DNA of 64,000 nucleotides. Origin: Coraliomargarita sinensis (GTDB taxonomy: Bacteria > Verrucomicrobiota > Verrucomicrobiia > Opitutales > Coraliomargaritaceae). Location: NCBI RefSeq assembly GCF_003185655.1, contig NZ_QHJQ01000001.1, forward strand, positions 310,001 to 374,000. Direction: 5' to 3'. The notes beneath the pieces were generated by a model. The model saw only the letters and a list, made by a program, of their open reading frames with translations, searched no databases and was not told where the DNA came from. Position 1 is the stretch's first letter. Each line of letters begins with the position of its first letter. The position numbers and the translations under genes were made by a program. Positions 17,655 through 27,607 of the stretch are shown in pieces.

Positions 17655-18602
17655 TCAGAGTTCCTCAATGACATGCGGCGCGTTTGAGCCTTTGGATTTA
17701 CTGTTGAAATTGAGAAGTTCACCGATCAGGCCGGTGGAAACCAGTTGGACGCCGAGGATGACCAGCAGAATGCCCAGCTGCAAAAGCGGGCGTTGCCCGA
17801 TGCTGCTGCCGAAAATGATTTTGTCGGCAGTGAGCCACGCGAGGATGGCGAAACCAATCAGTCCGCTGAGCAGGCCGAAACCGCCGAAAAAATGTCCCGG
17901 TCGTTTCAGGTAGCGGGTCAGGACAACCACCGTAATCAAATCGAGGCCTCCTTTAATCAGTCGTTTCCAGCCGTATTTGGAGACGCCGTGCGTGCGCCGG
18001 TGGTGCTCTACCGGAATTTCCGTGGTCGTGAATCCTTCGGCCGCGAGGAGCACGGGGATGTAGCGGTGCAATTCGCCATAAAGCTCAATGCTGTGGATTG
18101 CTTCGGCGCGGTAGGCCTTGAAGCCGCAATTGAAGTCGTGGATTTTGACGCCGGAAGCGACCCGGGTCGCGGCATTGAACACCCGCGAAGGCAATGTTTT
18201 GCCCAGCGGGTCCCTGCGGAGTTGTTTCCAACCGGAGACACAATCGTAACCTTCGCCCAGTTTTTCCAGAAAACGCGGGATTTCCGCAGGCTCATCCTGA
18301 AGATCGGCATCCATAGTGATGACAATTTCTCCCCGGGTGACCTCGAAGCCGGCCGAAAGAGCAGCAGCTTTGCCCAGATTACGGCGGAAGCGAAGCGCCT
18401 TAATCCTTTCGGGGTGCTCTGATTTTAGAGACTCCAGGACTTCCCAGGAAGTATCGGTGCTGCCGTCGTCGACGAAAATGACTTCAAATGCGTCAATGTC
18501 GTTTGCGTCCGCAGTCGTCGAAATTTTTTCATAAAGCGGGACCAATGTTTCCGCCTCGTTGCACAAAGGTATGACGATGGAGAGTTTCGCTTCGGCAGAC
18601 AT
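17655..18602 (-). CDS. GT2 family glycosyltransferase with two C-terminal membrane helices
   Basis: The 315-residue protein has an N-terminal GT2 domain: [21 protein letters not shown], then [19 protein letters not shown] with a DDGSTD nucleotide-binding motif, [35 protein letters not shown], and a [10 protein letters not shown] acceptor-side motif. Two hydrophobic helices follow in the last 90 residues ([40 protein letters not shown]). This is the layout of DPM1/GtrB/ArnC-type enzymes that move a sugar from a nucleotide onto polyprenyl phosphate. Such a product would serve as donor for the GT-C proteins encoded nearby, which is a functional inference. It is divergent from another GT2 gene at 18712. 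Confidence 0.88.
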   Translation of the reverse strand: MSAEAKLSIVIPLCNEAETLVPLYEKISTTADANDIDAFEVIFVDDGSTDTSWEVLESLKSEHPERIKALRFRRNLGKAAALSAGFEVTRGEIVITMDADLQDEPAEIPRFLEKLGEGYDCVSGWKQLRRDPLGKTLPSRVFNAATRVASGVKIHDFNCGFKAYRAEAIHSIELYGELHRYIPVLLAAEGFTTTEIPVEHHRRTHGVSKYGWKRLIKGGLDLITVVVLTRYLKRPGHFFGGFGLLSGLIGFAILAWLTADKIIFGSSIGQRPLLQLGILLVILGVQLVSTGLIGELLNFNSKSKGSNAPHVIEEL

Positions 18603-18711
18603 AGGAAAGTGCTATGGAGCTTGGCCTTGGGTGGCTTCGAGGCAAGCAGACTTTCCCTCCGCAGTGACTATAAATATTGCGCTCCGGTGCAGGCTGGCAT
18701 TTTTTCCTGAC

Positions 18712-19404
18712 ATGCAAGTGTCTATTGTCATACCGGTCTTCAACGAACGTGAGACGCTGCACGAAATCGTCAACCGCGTACGTGCGGTCGAGGGGATGCC
18801 GGTTAAGGAGATAATTCTGGTGGACGATTGCTCGACCGACGGGACTCGAAAGTTGCTCGAGTCCGAGTTCTCCGAGCCGATTTTCAAGAAGTGTTTTCAC
18901 GAGGTGAACCGTGGAAAAGGGGCGGCGCTCCGCACCGGCTTTGCGGAAGCGACCGGTGAGATTGTGGCCATTCAGGACGCAGATCTGGAGTACGACCCAG
19001 CAGAATTACCTGCTTTGATTCGGCCGATCCTGAAGGATCAGGCGGACGTCGTCTTCGGCTCACGTTTTGTGGGAAGCGGAGCTCACCGGGTCGTGTTTTT
19101 CTGGCACATGCTGGGGAACAAATTGCTGACGTTATTGAGTAACATGACGACGAACTTGAACCTCACTGACATGGAATGTTGTTACAAAGTGTTTCGTAAG
19201 GAGGTCCTCGATCGGATCGAGGTGAAAGAGAATCGCTTCGGGGTTGAGCCCGAATTGACGGCAAAAGTGGCCAAGCTGGGCGTGCGTATCTATGAAGTGG
19301 GGATCTCGTACTACGGCCGAACCTACGAAGAGGGGAAGAAGATCGGCTGGAAGGATGGCGTTCGGGCTTTCTATGTGATCATGAAATACGCCTTCATGCG
19401 GTGA
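18712..19404 (+). CDS. GT2 family glycosyltransferase, DPM1-like, without membrane tail
   Basis: The frame is open upstream, but the ATG at 18712 ([16 protein letters not shown]) places the GT2 strand at the normal N-terminal position and gives 230 residues. It carries [47 protein letters not shown] (DAD metal-binding motif) and [10 protein letters not shown]. Unlike its divergent neighbour, it has no C-terminal membrane helices. The family often makes polyprenyl-phosphate-linked mannose or glucose. It is followed by a methyltransferase-GT2 fusion on the same strand and is probably co-transcribed with it. An AT-rich TATAAAT stretch at 18669-18675 may be part of its promoter, but no good -35 is evident. 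Confidence 0.88.
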   Translation: MQVSIVIPVFNERETLHEIVNRVRAVEGMPVKEIILVDDCSTDGTRKLLESEFSEPIFKKCFHEVNRGKGAALRTGFAEATGEIVAIQDADLEYDPAELPALIRPILKDQADVVFGSRFVGSGAHRVVFFWHMLGNKLLTLLSNMTTNLNLTDMECCYKVFRKEVLDRIEVKENRFGVEPELTAKVAKLGVRIYEVGISYYGRTYEEGKKIGWKDGVRAFYVIMKYAFMR

Positions 19405-19558
19405 TTCGGCAGCTGAGTTGGGTTGAACCTTTTTGCCGGCCGGATGGAGTCGTGACGATAAAGTGTTCCAGCAATACCGGCATCCCGATTATCTGCACAT
19501 GCTGCGTTTTCGAGATTGTTTTAGGGTGTTCTTGGCGTTGGACTTGATGACTGCTAGG

Positions 19559-20992
19559 ATGGATAATCTAAAAACGCATTTCAACTGGGTCGCGGAGAAC
19601 GATACGAGACCGCGCCAATGGCAACGTGGCTTTCGGGCCCAGACCCGGGAGTTTCTACGCTTTCACATTCAGGAGGGCATGCGGGTGCTGGAGTGGGGCT
19701 GTGGGCCCGGTGATCTGCTGGCAGCGCTCAAGCCCTCACGGGGGCTGGGGATTGATCTTAGCCCTAAGATGGTCGAGCGTGCCAAGGCGGCTCATCCCGA
19801 CAAGAATCTGGAATTTCGGGAAGGGGACCTTCACGAGATGGAGGTGGACGAGAAATTCGACGTCATCATCCTGGACTATTTGCCGGGCTATCTTCAGGAC
19901 ATTCATCAGTGCGTGGCCAACCTGAGAACGGCGTGCCACCCGAGGACCCGTATTTACGTGCTCTCGTTAAACCACGCCTGGAAACCGCTGCTCGAACTCG
20001 GCAAGCTCTGCGGGCTGGTCACCAAACAGCCGAAGGATTGCAACTGGATCAGCAGCGTGGACTTATGTAATATCCTGGAGCTGAATTCCTTTGAGGTGGT
20101 GGAACAGTCGACTGAGCAGATCCTGCCCTTCCGGCTTCCGATCTTCAGTGCCATCTTCAATAACTTTTTGGCGCGCCTTCCTCTCTTCCGCCACTTTGGT
20201 ATGTCGGAGGTGGTGGTGAGCCGCCCTATTGCCAAACCGGAACTCCAGGGAGACGTCTCCTGCTCGGTGGTGGTGCCGGCCCGAAACGAGTCGGGGAACA
20301 TCCGAGCGGCTTTGGAGCGCATCCCGGTGCTCGGGAAGCAAACTGAGGTCATCTTCGTGGAAGGGAACAGCGCGGACGATACATGGGAGGTGATCCAGCG
20401 CGAAGCCGAAGCGTACAACGGGCCACATAAGATTAAATACCTGCAACAACCGGGCAAAGGGAAGTGGGACGCGGTGCATGCCGGATTCGAGGTGGCTGAG
20501 GGCGATGTGCTCGTGATCCAGGACGGAGATTTGACGGCACCCCCGGAAGACCTGCCGAAATTTTTCGAGGCAATCAAGGAAGGGCATTGTGAATTTGCCA
20601 ATGGTTGCCGGTTGGTCTACCCCATGGAGTCCGAGGCCATGCGCTTTCTCAATCTGCTGGGAAACAAATTCTTTGCCATGTCCCTGAGCTTCGTGCTGGG
20701 GCAGAATCTCAAGGATAGTTTATGCGGCACGAAGATGATGCTCCGCTCGGATTACGAAAGGCTGCTGGCGCGAATCGAAGTGTTGGGTGATTTTGATCCG
20801 TTCGGTGATTTTAATCTGCTTTTTGGCAGCTCGATGCTGGATTTACGTATCCGCGATGTGCTGGTGCGTTATCGTGACCGTCAGTATGGTGATACCAATA
20901 TTTCGCGCTTCCGGCACGGCTTTATTCTTCTTCAAATGACGTGGTTTGGTATGCGCAAAGTCAAATTTTTCTCTGTCACGAAGGGGAAGTAA
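19559..20992 (+). CDS. Bifunctional SAM methyltransferase / GT2 glycosyltransferase
   Basis: Two enzymes lie in one chain of about 477 residues. The N-terminal half is a class I methyltransferase: GMRVLEWGCGPGDLLAAL, then GIDLSPKMVERAK and an FDVIILDYLPGYLQDIH segment. The second half, from about residue 225, is a GT2 domain: CSVVVPARNESGNIRAAL, EVIFVEGNSADDTWEVI, KGKWDAVHAGFEVAEGDVLVIQDGDLTAPPEDLP and SLCGTKMML. The GT2 diad is DGD instead of DAD. The open frame begins at 19433; I chose the ATG at 19559 (MDNLKTHFNW), but the ATGs at 19499 and 19547 cannot be excluded. It follows a stand-alone GT2 gene. Synthesis and methylation of a lipid-linked sugar is a plausible joint role. Confidence 0.8.
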   Translation: MDNLKTHFNWVAENDTRPRQWQRGFRAQTREFLRFHIQEGMRVLEWGCGPGDLLAALKPSRGLGIDLSPKMVERAKAAHPDKNLEFREGDLHEMEVDEKFDVIILDYLPGYLQDIHQCVANLRTACHPRTRIYVLSLNHAWKPLLELGKLCGLVTKQPKDCNWISSVDLCNILELNSFEVVEQSTEQILPFRLPIFSAIFNNFLARLPLFRHFGMSEVVVSRPIAKPELQGDVSCSVVVPARNESGNIRAALERIPVLGKQTEVIFVEGNSADDTWEVIQREAEAYNGPHKIKYLQQPGKGKWDAVHAGFEVAEGDVLVIQDGDLTAPPEDLPKFFEAIKEGHCEFANGCRLVYPMESEAMRFLNLLGNKFFAMSLSFVLGQNLKDSLCGTKMMLRSDYERLLARIEVLGDFDPFGDFNLLFGSSMLDLRIRDVLVRYRDRQYGDTNISRFRHGFILLQMTWFGMRKVKFFSVTKGK

Positions 20993-21081
20993 TGTCGTTT
21001 CCAAGAAGGATGGTGGACCCTCGCTGAGGCTTTGATCATTAGGCTTTGCTTTTAGGGCGAAATCTGATTGATTCTTATACC

Positions 21082-21714
21082 ATGTCTACCTCGGGCTCAG
21101 TGACCGAATCAATCTTCCCGGCACAGGACGCGCCTGTGACGGATCGTGATTTGGACTGGGCGGTGGTCCAAAAGGTGCAGGCCGGGAATGTCGGTGCTTT
21201 TGATCAGCTCGTACAAAAGTATCGGGAGCAAATTTTTTCGGTCATCTACAACATGACCAGCAATCGAGAGGATGCTTCGGATCTGACTCAGGAAACATTT
21301 ATCAAGGCCTTTCAGGCGATTGGCCGGTTTCGGGGGAAGTCGTCGTTCTTTACCTGGATCTACCGTATTGGGGTCAACACCACGATGACCTTCCTCAAAA
21401 AGCGTAACCGACGTCGCTACATTAGCTACGAGAATATCAATGAGGAGGCTTCCAGCTCGGAAATCGTGGAACGCCTGACGGCCTCAAACCGTTCCGAAAA
21501 AGGAGCTCTGGTCAGCGAATTACAGGAAAAATTGAACGACGCCTTGCAAAAATTGTCTCCTAAACATCGCACTGTTGTTGTTTTACATGAAATTGAGGGG
21601 CTGGAACATGCCGAGATTGCTGAAATTACCCAGACATCTCCTGGCACGGTGCGCTCCCGCCTTCATTACGCCAAACAGCAATTACAATCCTACCTACAAG
21701 ACTACCTTACGTAG
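21082..21714 (+). CDS. RNA polymerase sigma-70 family factor, ECF/RpoE type
   Basis: The ATG at 21082 (MSTSGSVTESIF) gives 210 residues; an upstream TTG at 21046 is in frame but adds nothing family-like. Region 2 is clear: GAFDQLVQKYREQIFSVIYNMTSNREDASDLTQETFIKAFQAIGRFRGKSSFFTWIYRIGVNTTMTFLKK. Region 4 follows: LQKLSPKHRTVVVLHEIEGLEHAEIAEITQTSPGTVRSRLHYAKQQL, with the helix-turn-helix near the C-terminus. Region 3 is missing, as expected for extracytoplasmic-function sigma factors. The next gene, 38 bases downstream, encodes a single-helix membrane protein in the usual anti-sigma position, followed by an HtrA-like protein. This suggests an envelope-stress regulon. Confidence 0.92.
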   Translation: MSTSGSVTESIFPAQDAPVTDRDLDWAVVQKVQAGNVGAFDQLVQKYREQIFSVIYNMTSNREDASDLTQETFIKAFQAIGRFRGKSSFFTWIYRIGVNTTMTFLKKRNRRRYISYENINEEASSSEIVERLTASNRSEKGALVSELQEKLNDALQKLSPKHRTVVVLHEIEGLEHAEIAEITQTSPGTVRSRLHYAKQQLQSYLQDYLT

Positions 21715-21752
21715 ATAACCTTTTACGACTTCCCCGGATAACCCAATACTAC

Positions 21753-22292
21753 ATGGCAAATTCTACCAAAGACAGCGGTAACAAAGTCAGCTTGGAAGAG
21801 CTGCTTCGCTTTAAAAAAGCAGAGCAGCCCGACCAGGAATTCTGGAAAGAATTCGACAGTGAGTTGCATCAGCGGATGATGCAGACCTTGGTGAAGAAGG
21901 ACCCTTGGCCCGTACAGCTCTTGCGCGGAATCTCCGGCAAGTTTGCGCAAACCACGGCAATCGGGGCCGCGGCGGCAATTCTTGCGCTGATGGCCATCCG
22001 CCCCGCATTTGTCGCATCCGGCGAGCAGGGCGAAGCGACGATGGCGACTGCCAGCATCGAGCAGTCCGTGGCGCCGGAAGCTTCGGAAGATGATCTCAAC
22101 ACGGAACTTATGGCCGAGGCCGACTACAAAATCGAAGTGCTCTCCGCTGCATCTGCCCACGACTCGGATGTGGTTACTCAGGACTTCGGCCTGGATCGCA
22201 TCGAGGTGGCCAGTTACGAAAGCGATGCGTATTCCGCAGACATGTCGCTTTCCGGCTTTACCTCGACAGGCGTCGCGAGCCTCGTGTATTAA
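21753..22292 (+). CDS. Single-pass membrane protein, candidate anti-sigma factor
   Basis: This 179-residue protein has a charged N-terminal cytoplasmic part (SLEELLRFKKAEQPDQEFWKEFDSELHQRMMQ) and one hydrophobic helix near residues 65-88 (TTAIGAAAAILALMAIRPAFVA). An acidic, Ser/Ala-rich periplasmic tail ends VASLVY. Position and topology, directly downstream of an ECF sigma gene, suggest an anti-sigma factor. I see no zinc-binding HxxxCxxC motif and no known anti-sigma domain, so it would be an unusual or unrelated one. It is followed after nine bases by the HtrA-like gene. Function is inferred only from context. Confidence 0.6.
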   Translation: MANSTKDSGNKVSLEELLRFKKAEQPDQEFWKEFDSELHQRMMQTLVKKDPWPVQLLRGISGKFAQTTAIGAAAAILALMAIRPAFVASGEQGEATMATASIEQSVAPEASEDDLNTELMAEADYKIEVLSAASAHDSDVVTQDFGLDRIEVASYESDAYSADMSLSGFTSTGVASLVY

Positions 22293-22301
22293 GCATTACA
22301 A

Positions 22302-23411
22302 ATGCTATCACGCTTTGCTTGGATCGTCACGCTAGGTTGCTTCGCTGCGCAATTTCTCAGCGCAGAGCTTCCCAACGCTTTGGCTCTGCAACAACGCCTG
22401 ATCGAGGTGTTTGAGCAGAACAAAGGTGCGATTGTCAGAGTTAAAGCGGCCTATGCTCAGCCCGAGGTGGTCGATGGTAAGGCCAAGATCATGCTGCGCG
22501 TCGGCACGGGCTTTTTTATCAGTAAGGAGGGGCATGTGCTGGTCAGTGCCAGTCGTGCTGCCGGAGCCAACCGGGTATGGGTCGAATACGAAGGCAAGTC
22601 TTATGCCACCGAACCGATCGGGCATGACCGACTCACCAATATTTCCGTACTGCGGGTCCTGACTCCCCCGGAAGAATTTTCTATTATCAATCTGGATACG
22701 AGTGTGGGTCACCCCAAGCTCGGAGCGATTGCGGTTGCGATTGCCTGTCCTCTGGACTTCAGCCCCTCTCCCTCAATGGGGATCTTCACAGGAATTGATA
22801 AAAAACTGGCCCGTCAAATATTCCCGACCGAGTATATTCGCACGACAATCCCGGTCGATGCAGGGCAAGGCGGGTGCCCCATTTTGGATATCAACGGACG
22901 GTTTATCGGCATGTCGGTTGCTTCGATTCCTGACGTAGGTGGGTCCTACTGCCTGCCCGTAGATGCGCTGGTGCGTGTGCGCGACGATCTGATTTTCTCA
23001 GGTAAGATCATTCACAGCTGGTTGGGCTTTGAAGTGAAAGCGGAGCTGAATGATTTGGATTCCAATGAGGTTATTCTTTCCAAGGTACACCCGGATGCAC
23101 CAGCGGCCAAAGCGGGTTTACGGGAGGGAGATCGACTGCTCGCCATCGGTGGACGTGAGATTCAGGAAGTGACCGATGTGCGTGGGGCAATTTTCTTCAC
23201 TCGGGCGAATCAATATACCTCGATCAAATTTGAGCGGGATAAACAGATTCAGGAAGTTTCGGTTAAGACATTGCCCCGACCGGAAGATGTCCCGGAAATA
23301 GCCCCGTCTGAAGAGAGCGAGAAGCCAAACGACCCAGGCGAGACTGATCTAGAGGCAGAAAGTCAGACCGGCGAAGGGGCCACAACCCCGGAACAGGCAG
23401 TTGCTCAGTAG
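22302..23411 (+). CDS. HtrA/DegP-like PDZ protein lacking the catalytic triad
   Basis: A signal peptide (MLSRFAWIVTLGCFAAQFLSA) precedes a trypsin-like fold and a PDZ domain (residues about 245-320: LGFEVKAELNDLDSNEVILSKVHPDAPAAKAGLREGDRLLAIGGREIQ). Aligned by eye with DegP, the His region (TNNHVV) is SASRAA at 82-87, the Asp region (RTDLAVL) is LTNISVL at 111-117, and the GNSGGP serine loop is GQGGCP at 188-193. All three catalytic residues therefore seem replaced. The last 45 residues are Pro/Glu-rich. It would be a periplasmic binding or sensing protein rather than a protease. It is part of the sigma-antisigma transcript and convergent with gcvT, whose stop is five bases away. Confidence 0.8.
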   Translation: MLSRFAWIVTLGCFAAQFLSAELPNALALQQRLIEVFEQNKGAIVRVKAAYAQPEVVDGKAKIMLRVGTGFFISKEGHVLVSASRAAGANRVWVEYEGKSYATEPIGHDRLTNISVLRVLTPPEEFSIINLDTSVGHPKLGAIAVAIACPLDFSPSPSMGIFTGIDKKLARQIFPTEYIRTTIPVDAGQGGCPILDINGRFIGMSVASIPDVGGSYCLPVDALVRVRDDLIFSGKIIHSWLGFEVKAELNDLDSNEVILSKVHPDAPAAKAGLREGDRLLAIGGREIQEVTDVRGAIFFTRANQYTSIKFERDKQIQEVSVKTLPRPEDVPEIAPSEESEKPNDPGETDLEAESQTGEGATTPEQAVAQ

Positions 23412-23416
23412 CCAAA

Positions 23417-24508
<1,092 letters not shown>

Positions 24509-24574
24509 CTTATCGTATGGGTTAGTCGCTTAAATTAATTCGAAGATTACTTGCTAAGGTTGAACCGATTGCTT

Positions 24575-24600
24575 GCCTGACAATTGTACAAATTGCAGGC
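24575..24600. promoter_or_regulatory. Near-palindromic operator-like element between gcvT and gcvP
   Basis: The spacer between the divergent gcv genes contains an inverted repeat with outer arms GCCTG and CAGGC and a perfect central 8-mer TTGTACAA, 26 bases overall. This symmetry around a GTAC centre looks like a dimeric repressor or activator site, placed 42 bases before the gcvP start. I see no glycine-riboswitch core in the 133-base spacer. The binding factor is unknown, and a chance palindrome cannot be ruled out. Confidence 0.35.
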
Positions 24601-24641
24601 GGGACAAGTGCAGACCGCAGCTTTTTACTCGTAAACACATT

Positions 24642-27599
24642 ATGGAACCTTCCACAACAGACTTTCGCGAACAGGCCCGCCACTACATTCCGGCAAGCGA
24701 GCAGGACATCACCGCTATGCTCAATGCCGTGGGCAAGCCCGATTTGGATGCCCTTTTTGGGCATATCCCCGCAGCGGTGCGCTTTCAGGAGTTGCCGGAC
24801 CTGCCCGAAGAGCTCCCTTATGAGCAACTGAGCGAGGAACTGGAGAGAATCTCCCACAAAAACCGCACGGGACTGAGTTTTCTCGGTGATGGTCTGCTCG
24901 ACATCTCCCCTTCGCCGGTGGTCGCACAAATTTGCAATATCCGGAATTTGACCACGGCCTATACGCCCTACCAACCCGAGCTTAGCCAGGGTACGCTGCT
25001 GGCCCACTGGATTTATCAATGTTCCATGGCACGGTTGACCGGTTTTGAAGCGGTCAATGCGTCGCTCTACGACCGCTCGACCTCAATTTTCGAGGGCATC
25101 TGCGCGGCGATCCGCATGAGCCGGGGCAAGAATACCGCCCTCATCCCGGAAACGCTCTATCCGGGCGACATCGAGGTGCTGGAGACTTTGGTCGAAGGTA
25201 TGGATGTTCGTTTGGTCAAAGTCGCGGCCGATCAAAGCACCGGCCTGATTGATGCGCAGGCCTTGGAAGTTGCCATCGACGAGGTGGGGGACCAACTGGC
25301 GGCGCTCGTCTTTCCGCATGTCAACACATTCGGGCTGGTTGAAGATGTGGATGCATTGACCCGTCGTGCTGCTGACGCAGGGATCAAGTCGATTGCGGTC
25401 ATTGACCCGCTTTTGCTTGGCCCCGGCGGGCTTAAGCCGCCCTCCGAGTTCGGTGAGGAAGGTGTCGATATTATTGTTGGTGAAGCCCATCACCTCGCTC
25501 TGGCGCCGAATTTTGGCGGTCCCGGCCTTGGGCTCTTCGGTGTTCGTTTCTCGCAAAAAGACCGCAATGGCGTGCGTGCCGCGCCGGGGCGCTTCATCGG
25601 GCGGGCCCGCGACTGCTCGGGTCGTGAATGCCGCGTCGGGGTGCTGTCCACCCGTGAGCAGCACATCCGGAAAGACAAGGCTACTTCCAACATTTGCTCC
25701 AATCAGGCTTTTATTGCTACACTGGTTGGTGCTGCCCTACTGGAACGGGGCGATCCCGGTCTGGAGCAGATTCTCAGCGGGATGAAGTCCCAGCTCAGCC
25801 AAGCGGTCGATGCCTTGACCCGCTTCCAAGGCGTAAAGCTCGCTTTCCCGGACTCCATAAGTTACCACGAAGTGACACTGGAGTTGTCGAAGGCGACTCC
25901 AGAGGTACTGAAAGCGGCCCACTCGGCCGGAATTTTGGCCGGGGCGGATGTTTCGGACCGTATTTCCGGGGAACGCCATCTGTTGAAACTCTCCTTCAGC
26001 AATCGTGAACAAGACCTGGCTCCCTTGATCGAGGTCTTTAAGGATTTATTTGGTGAGGCATCCGATGAAGCTGGCAAGCTCAAGGCTCCAAACGCTGACC
26101 TTGCACGGGCTACGCCGCCACAGCTCCCGAGCTATCATGCGGATGAGGTCGTTCGTTACTACCAGGAGCTGGGCAAGTTGAATGTCAGCCCGGACGACGG
26201 GTGTTATCCGCTGGGCTCCTGCACCATGAAATACAACCCCAAGATCAATGACTGGGCGGCGGGGCTGCCTGGCTTCACCGATGTGCATCCGCAGGCACCG
26301 ATTGAAGATGCGCAGGGTTGCCTCTATCTGCTTCACGAAATCCAGGAATGGTTCAAAAAGATTACCGGGCTGCCCGGTGTCACGACGCAGCCGCTGGCCG
26401 GGGCGCAGGGGGAACTGGTTGGGCTGAAGCTTTTTCAGGCCTACCATCGTGATCGCGGCGAGAAACGTGACGTGATGCTCATTCCCCGCTCGGCGCACGG
26501 CACCAATTTCGCCACCGCCACCATGGCGGGTTTCGCGGGTAAGCTGGGTAAGATTGTTTATCTGGAGGCGGATGTGGCCGGACGTGTTCTCAATGAAGAT
26601 TTAGACCGCCGCATTGAGGAATACGGGGATCGAATCTCGGGCATCATGATCACGAATCCCAATACCTCCGGAATTTTCGAAACCTCGTTCAAGCAGATTG
26701 CCGAGAAGATTCACGCCATCGGCGGGCTGGTTTATATGGATGGTGCCAACATGAATGCCATCGCAGGCTGGGTCGACCTGGGCGCGCTCGGCGTCGATGC
26801 GGTTCATAATAATTTGCACAAGACCTGGACGATTCCTCATGGTGGCGGTGGCCCGGGCGATGCCATGGTTGCCGTCAGTGAACGGCTCTTGCCGTATCTG
26901 CCCGGTTATCAAATCGAGAAGGACGGCGAGATGTATCGGCCGGTGAAACCGGAAAAATCGATCGGGTCCTTCCACCGGCACTGGGGTAACTTTGCCCACA
27001 AGGTGCGCTGCTACACTTATTTGCTCCGGCTCGGACGTGAAGGTGTGCGACGGATGGCCGCCGTGGCCGTGCTCAGCGCGCGTTACACGCAGAACCTTTT
27101 GGACAAAGAGTATGCCCTACTACCCAAGGGTGCCGATAGCGAGCCGCGCATGCACGAGTTTATCATTACGTTGCACGACGAGGACTACGCGCAGCTCGAG
27201 TCTGTCGGACTGCGCAAAGCGGATTCCGCGATGCGGATCGGAAAGCTCTTTCTCGACTTTGGCTTTCACGCGCCGACGGTGGCCTGGCCCGAGCCGCTGG
27301 GTCTGATGATTGAGCCGACGGAGAGTTACACCAAGGCGGAACTCGATCGTTTTGCGGATGCGGTTAAGGCCATTCGCCGGCTGATCACGGAGCACCCGCA
27401 AGCGTTGCTCTCGGCGCCGCATTTTACCCCCATTGACCGGGTGGAGGAGGTCGAGGCCAACCGCGATGTTTGTCTCTCCGAGTCTCTGGACGAACTACCC
27501 GAGATCAATTTGCCTCGTATTTCCACCCGTGAGCTGGCCAAGATGTCGGTTGACGCGATCTATGAGAAGATTGTTGAAGCTTCCAAGCCGGCAGCTTAG
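24642..27599 (+). CDS. gcvP: Glycine dehydrogenase (decarboxylating), one-piece PA-PB fusion
   Basis: The P protein decarboxylates glycine and passes the aminomethyl group to the H protein. The ATG at 24642 (MEPSTTDFREQ) gives 985 residues. The first 480 resemble the GcvPA subunit of two-subunit systems (HYIPASEQDITAML, TAYTPYQPELSQGTL, EGICAAIRMSRG). From about residue 505 the sequence resembles GcvPB (YYQELGKLNVSPDDGCYPLGSCTMKYNP, then NNLHKTWTIPHGGGGPG). The Lys at residue 727 should bind PLP. The two halves are joined in frame without a stop, so the single chain looks like a fusion of the two-subunit type rather than the classical one-chain GcvP. It is divergent from gcvT. The enzyme call is firm; the fusion origin is inference. 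Confidence 0.95.
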   Translation: MEPSTTDFREQARHYIPASEQDITAMLNAVGKPDLDALFGHIPAAVRFQELPDLPEELPYEQLSEELERISHKNRTGLSFLGDGLLDISPSPVVAQICNIRNLTTAYTPYQPELSQGTLLAHWIYQCSMARLTGFEAVNASLYDRSTSIFEGICAAIRMSRGKNTALIPETLYPGDIEVLETLVEGMDVRLVKVAADQSTGLIDAQALEVAIDEVGDQLAALVFPHVNTFGLVEDVDALTRRAADAGIKSIAVIDPLLLGPGGLKPPSEFGEEGVDIIVGEAHHLALAPNFGGPGLGLFGVRFSQKDRNGVRAAPGRFIGRARDCSGRECRVGVLSTREQHIRKDKATSNICSNQAFIATLVGAALLERGDPGLEQILSGMKSQLSQAVDALTRFQGVKLAFPDSISYHEVTLELSKATPEVLKAAHSAGILAGADVSDRISGERHLLKLSFSNREQDLAPLIEVFKDLFGEASDEAGKLKAPNADLARATPPQLPSYHADEVVRYYQELGKLNVSPDDGCYPLGSCTMKYNPKINDWAAGLPGFTDVHPQAPIEDAQGCLYLLHEIQEWFKKITGLPGVTTQPLAGAQGELVGLKLFQAYHRDRGEKRDVMLIPRSAHGTNFATATMAGFAGKLGKIVYLEADVAGRVLNEDLDRRIEEYGDRISGIMITNPNTSGIFETSFKQIAEKIHAIGGLVYMDGANMNAIAGWVDLGALGVDAVHNNLHKTWTIPHGGGGPGDAMVAVSERLLPYLPGYQIEKDGEMYRPVKPEKSIGSFHRHWGNFAHKVRCYTYLLRLGREGVRRMAAVAVLSARYTQNLLDKEYALLPKGADSEPRMHEFIITLHDEDYAQLESVGLRKADSAMRIGKLFLDFGFHAPTVAWPEPLGLMIEPTESYTKAELDRFADAVKAIRRLITEHPQALLSAPHFTPIDRVEEVEANRDVCLSESLDELPEINLPRISTRELAKMSVDAIYEKIVEASKPAA

Positions 27600-27607
27600 C
27601 TTAGGGT

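Noticed and set aside
24509..24641. Glycine riboswitch upstream of gcvT or gcvP
   Set aside because: The spacer is too short and lacks the conserved paired aptamer cores.
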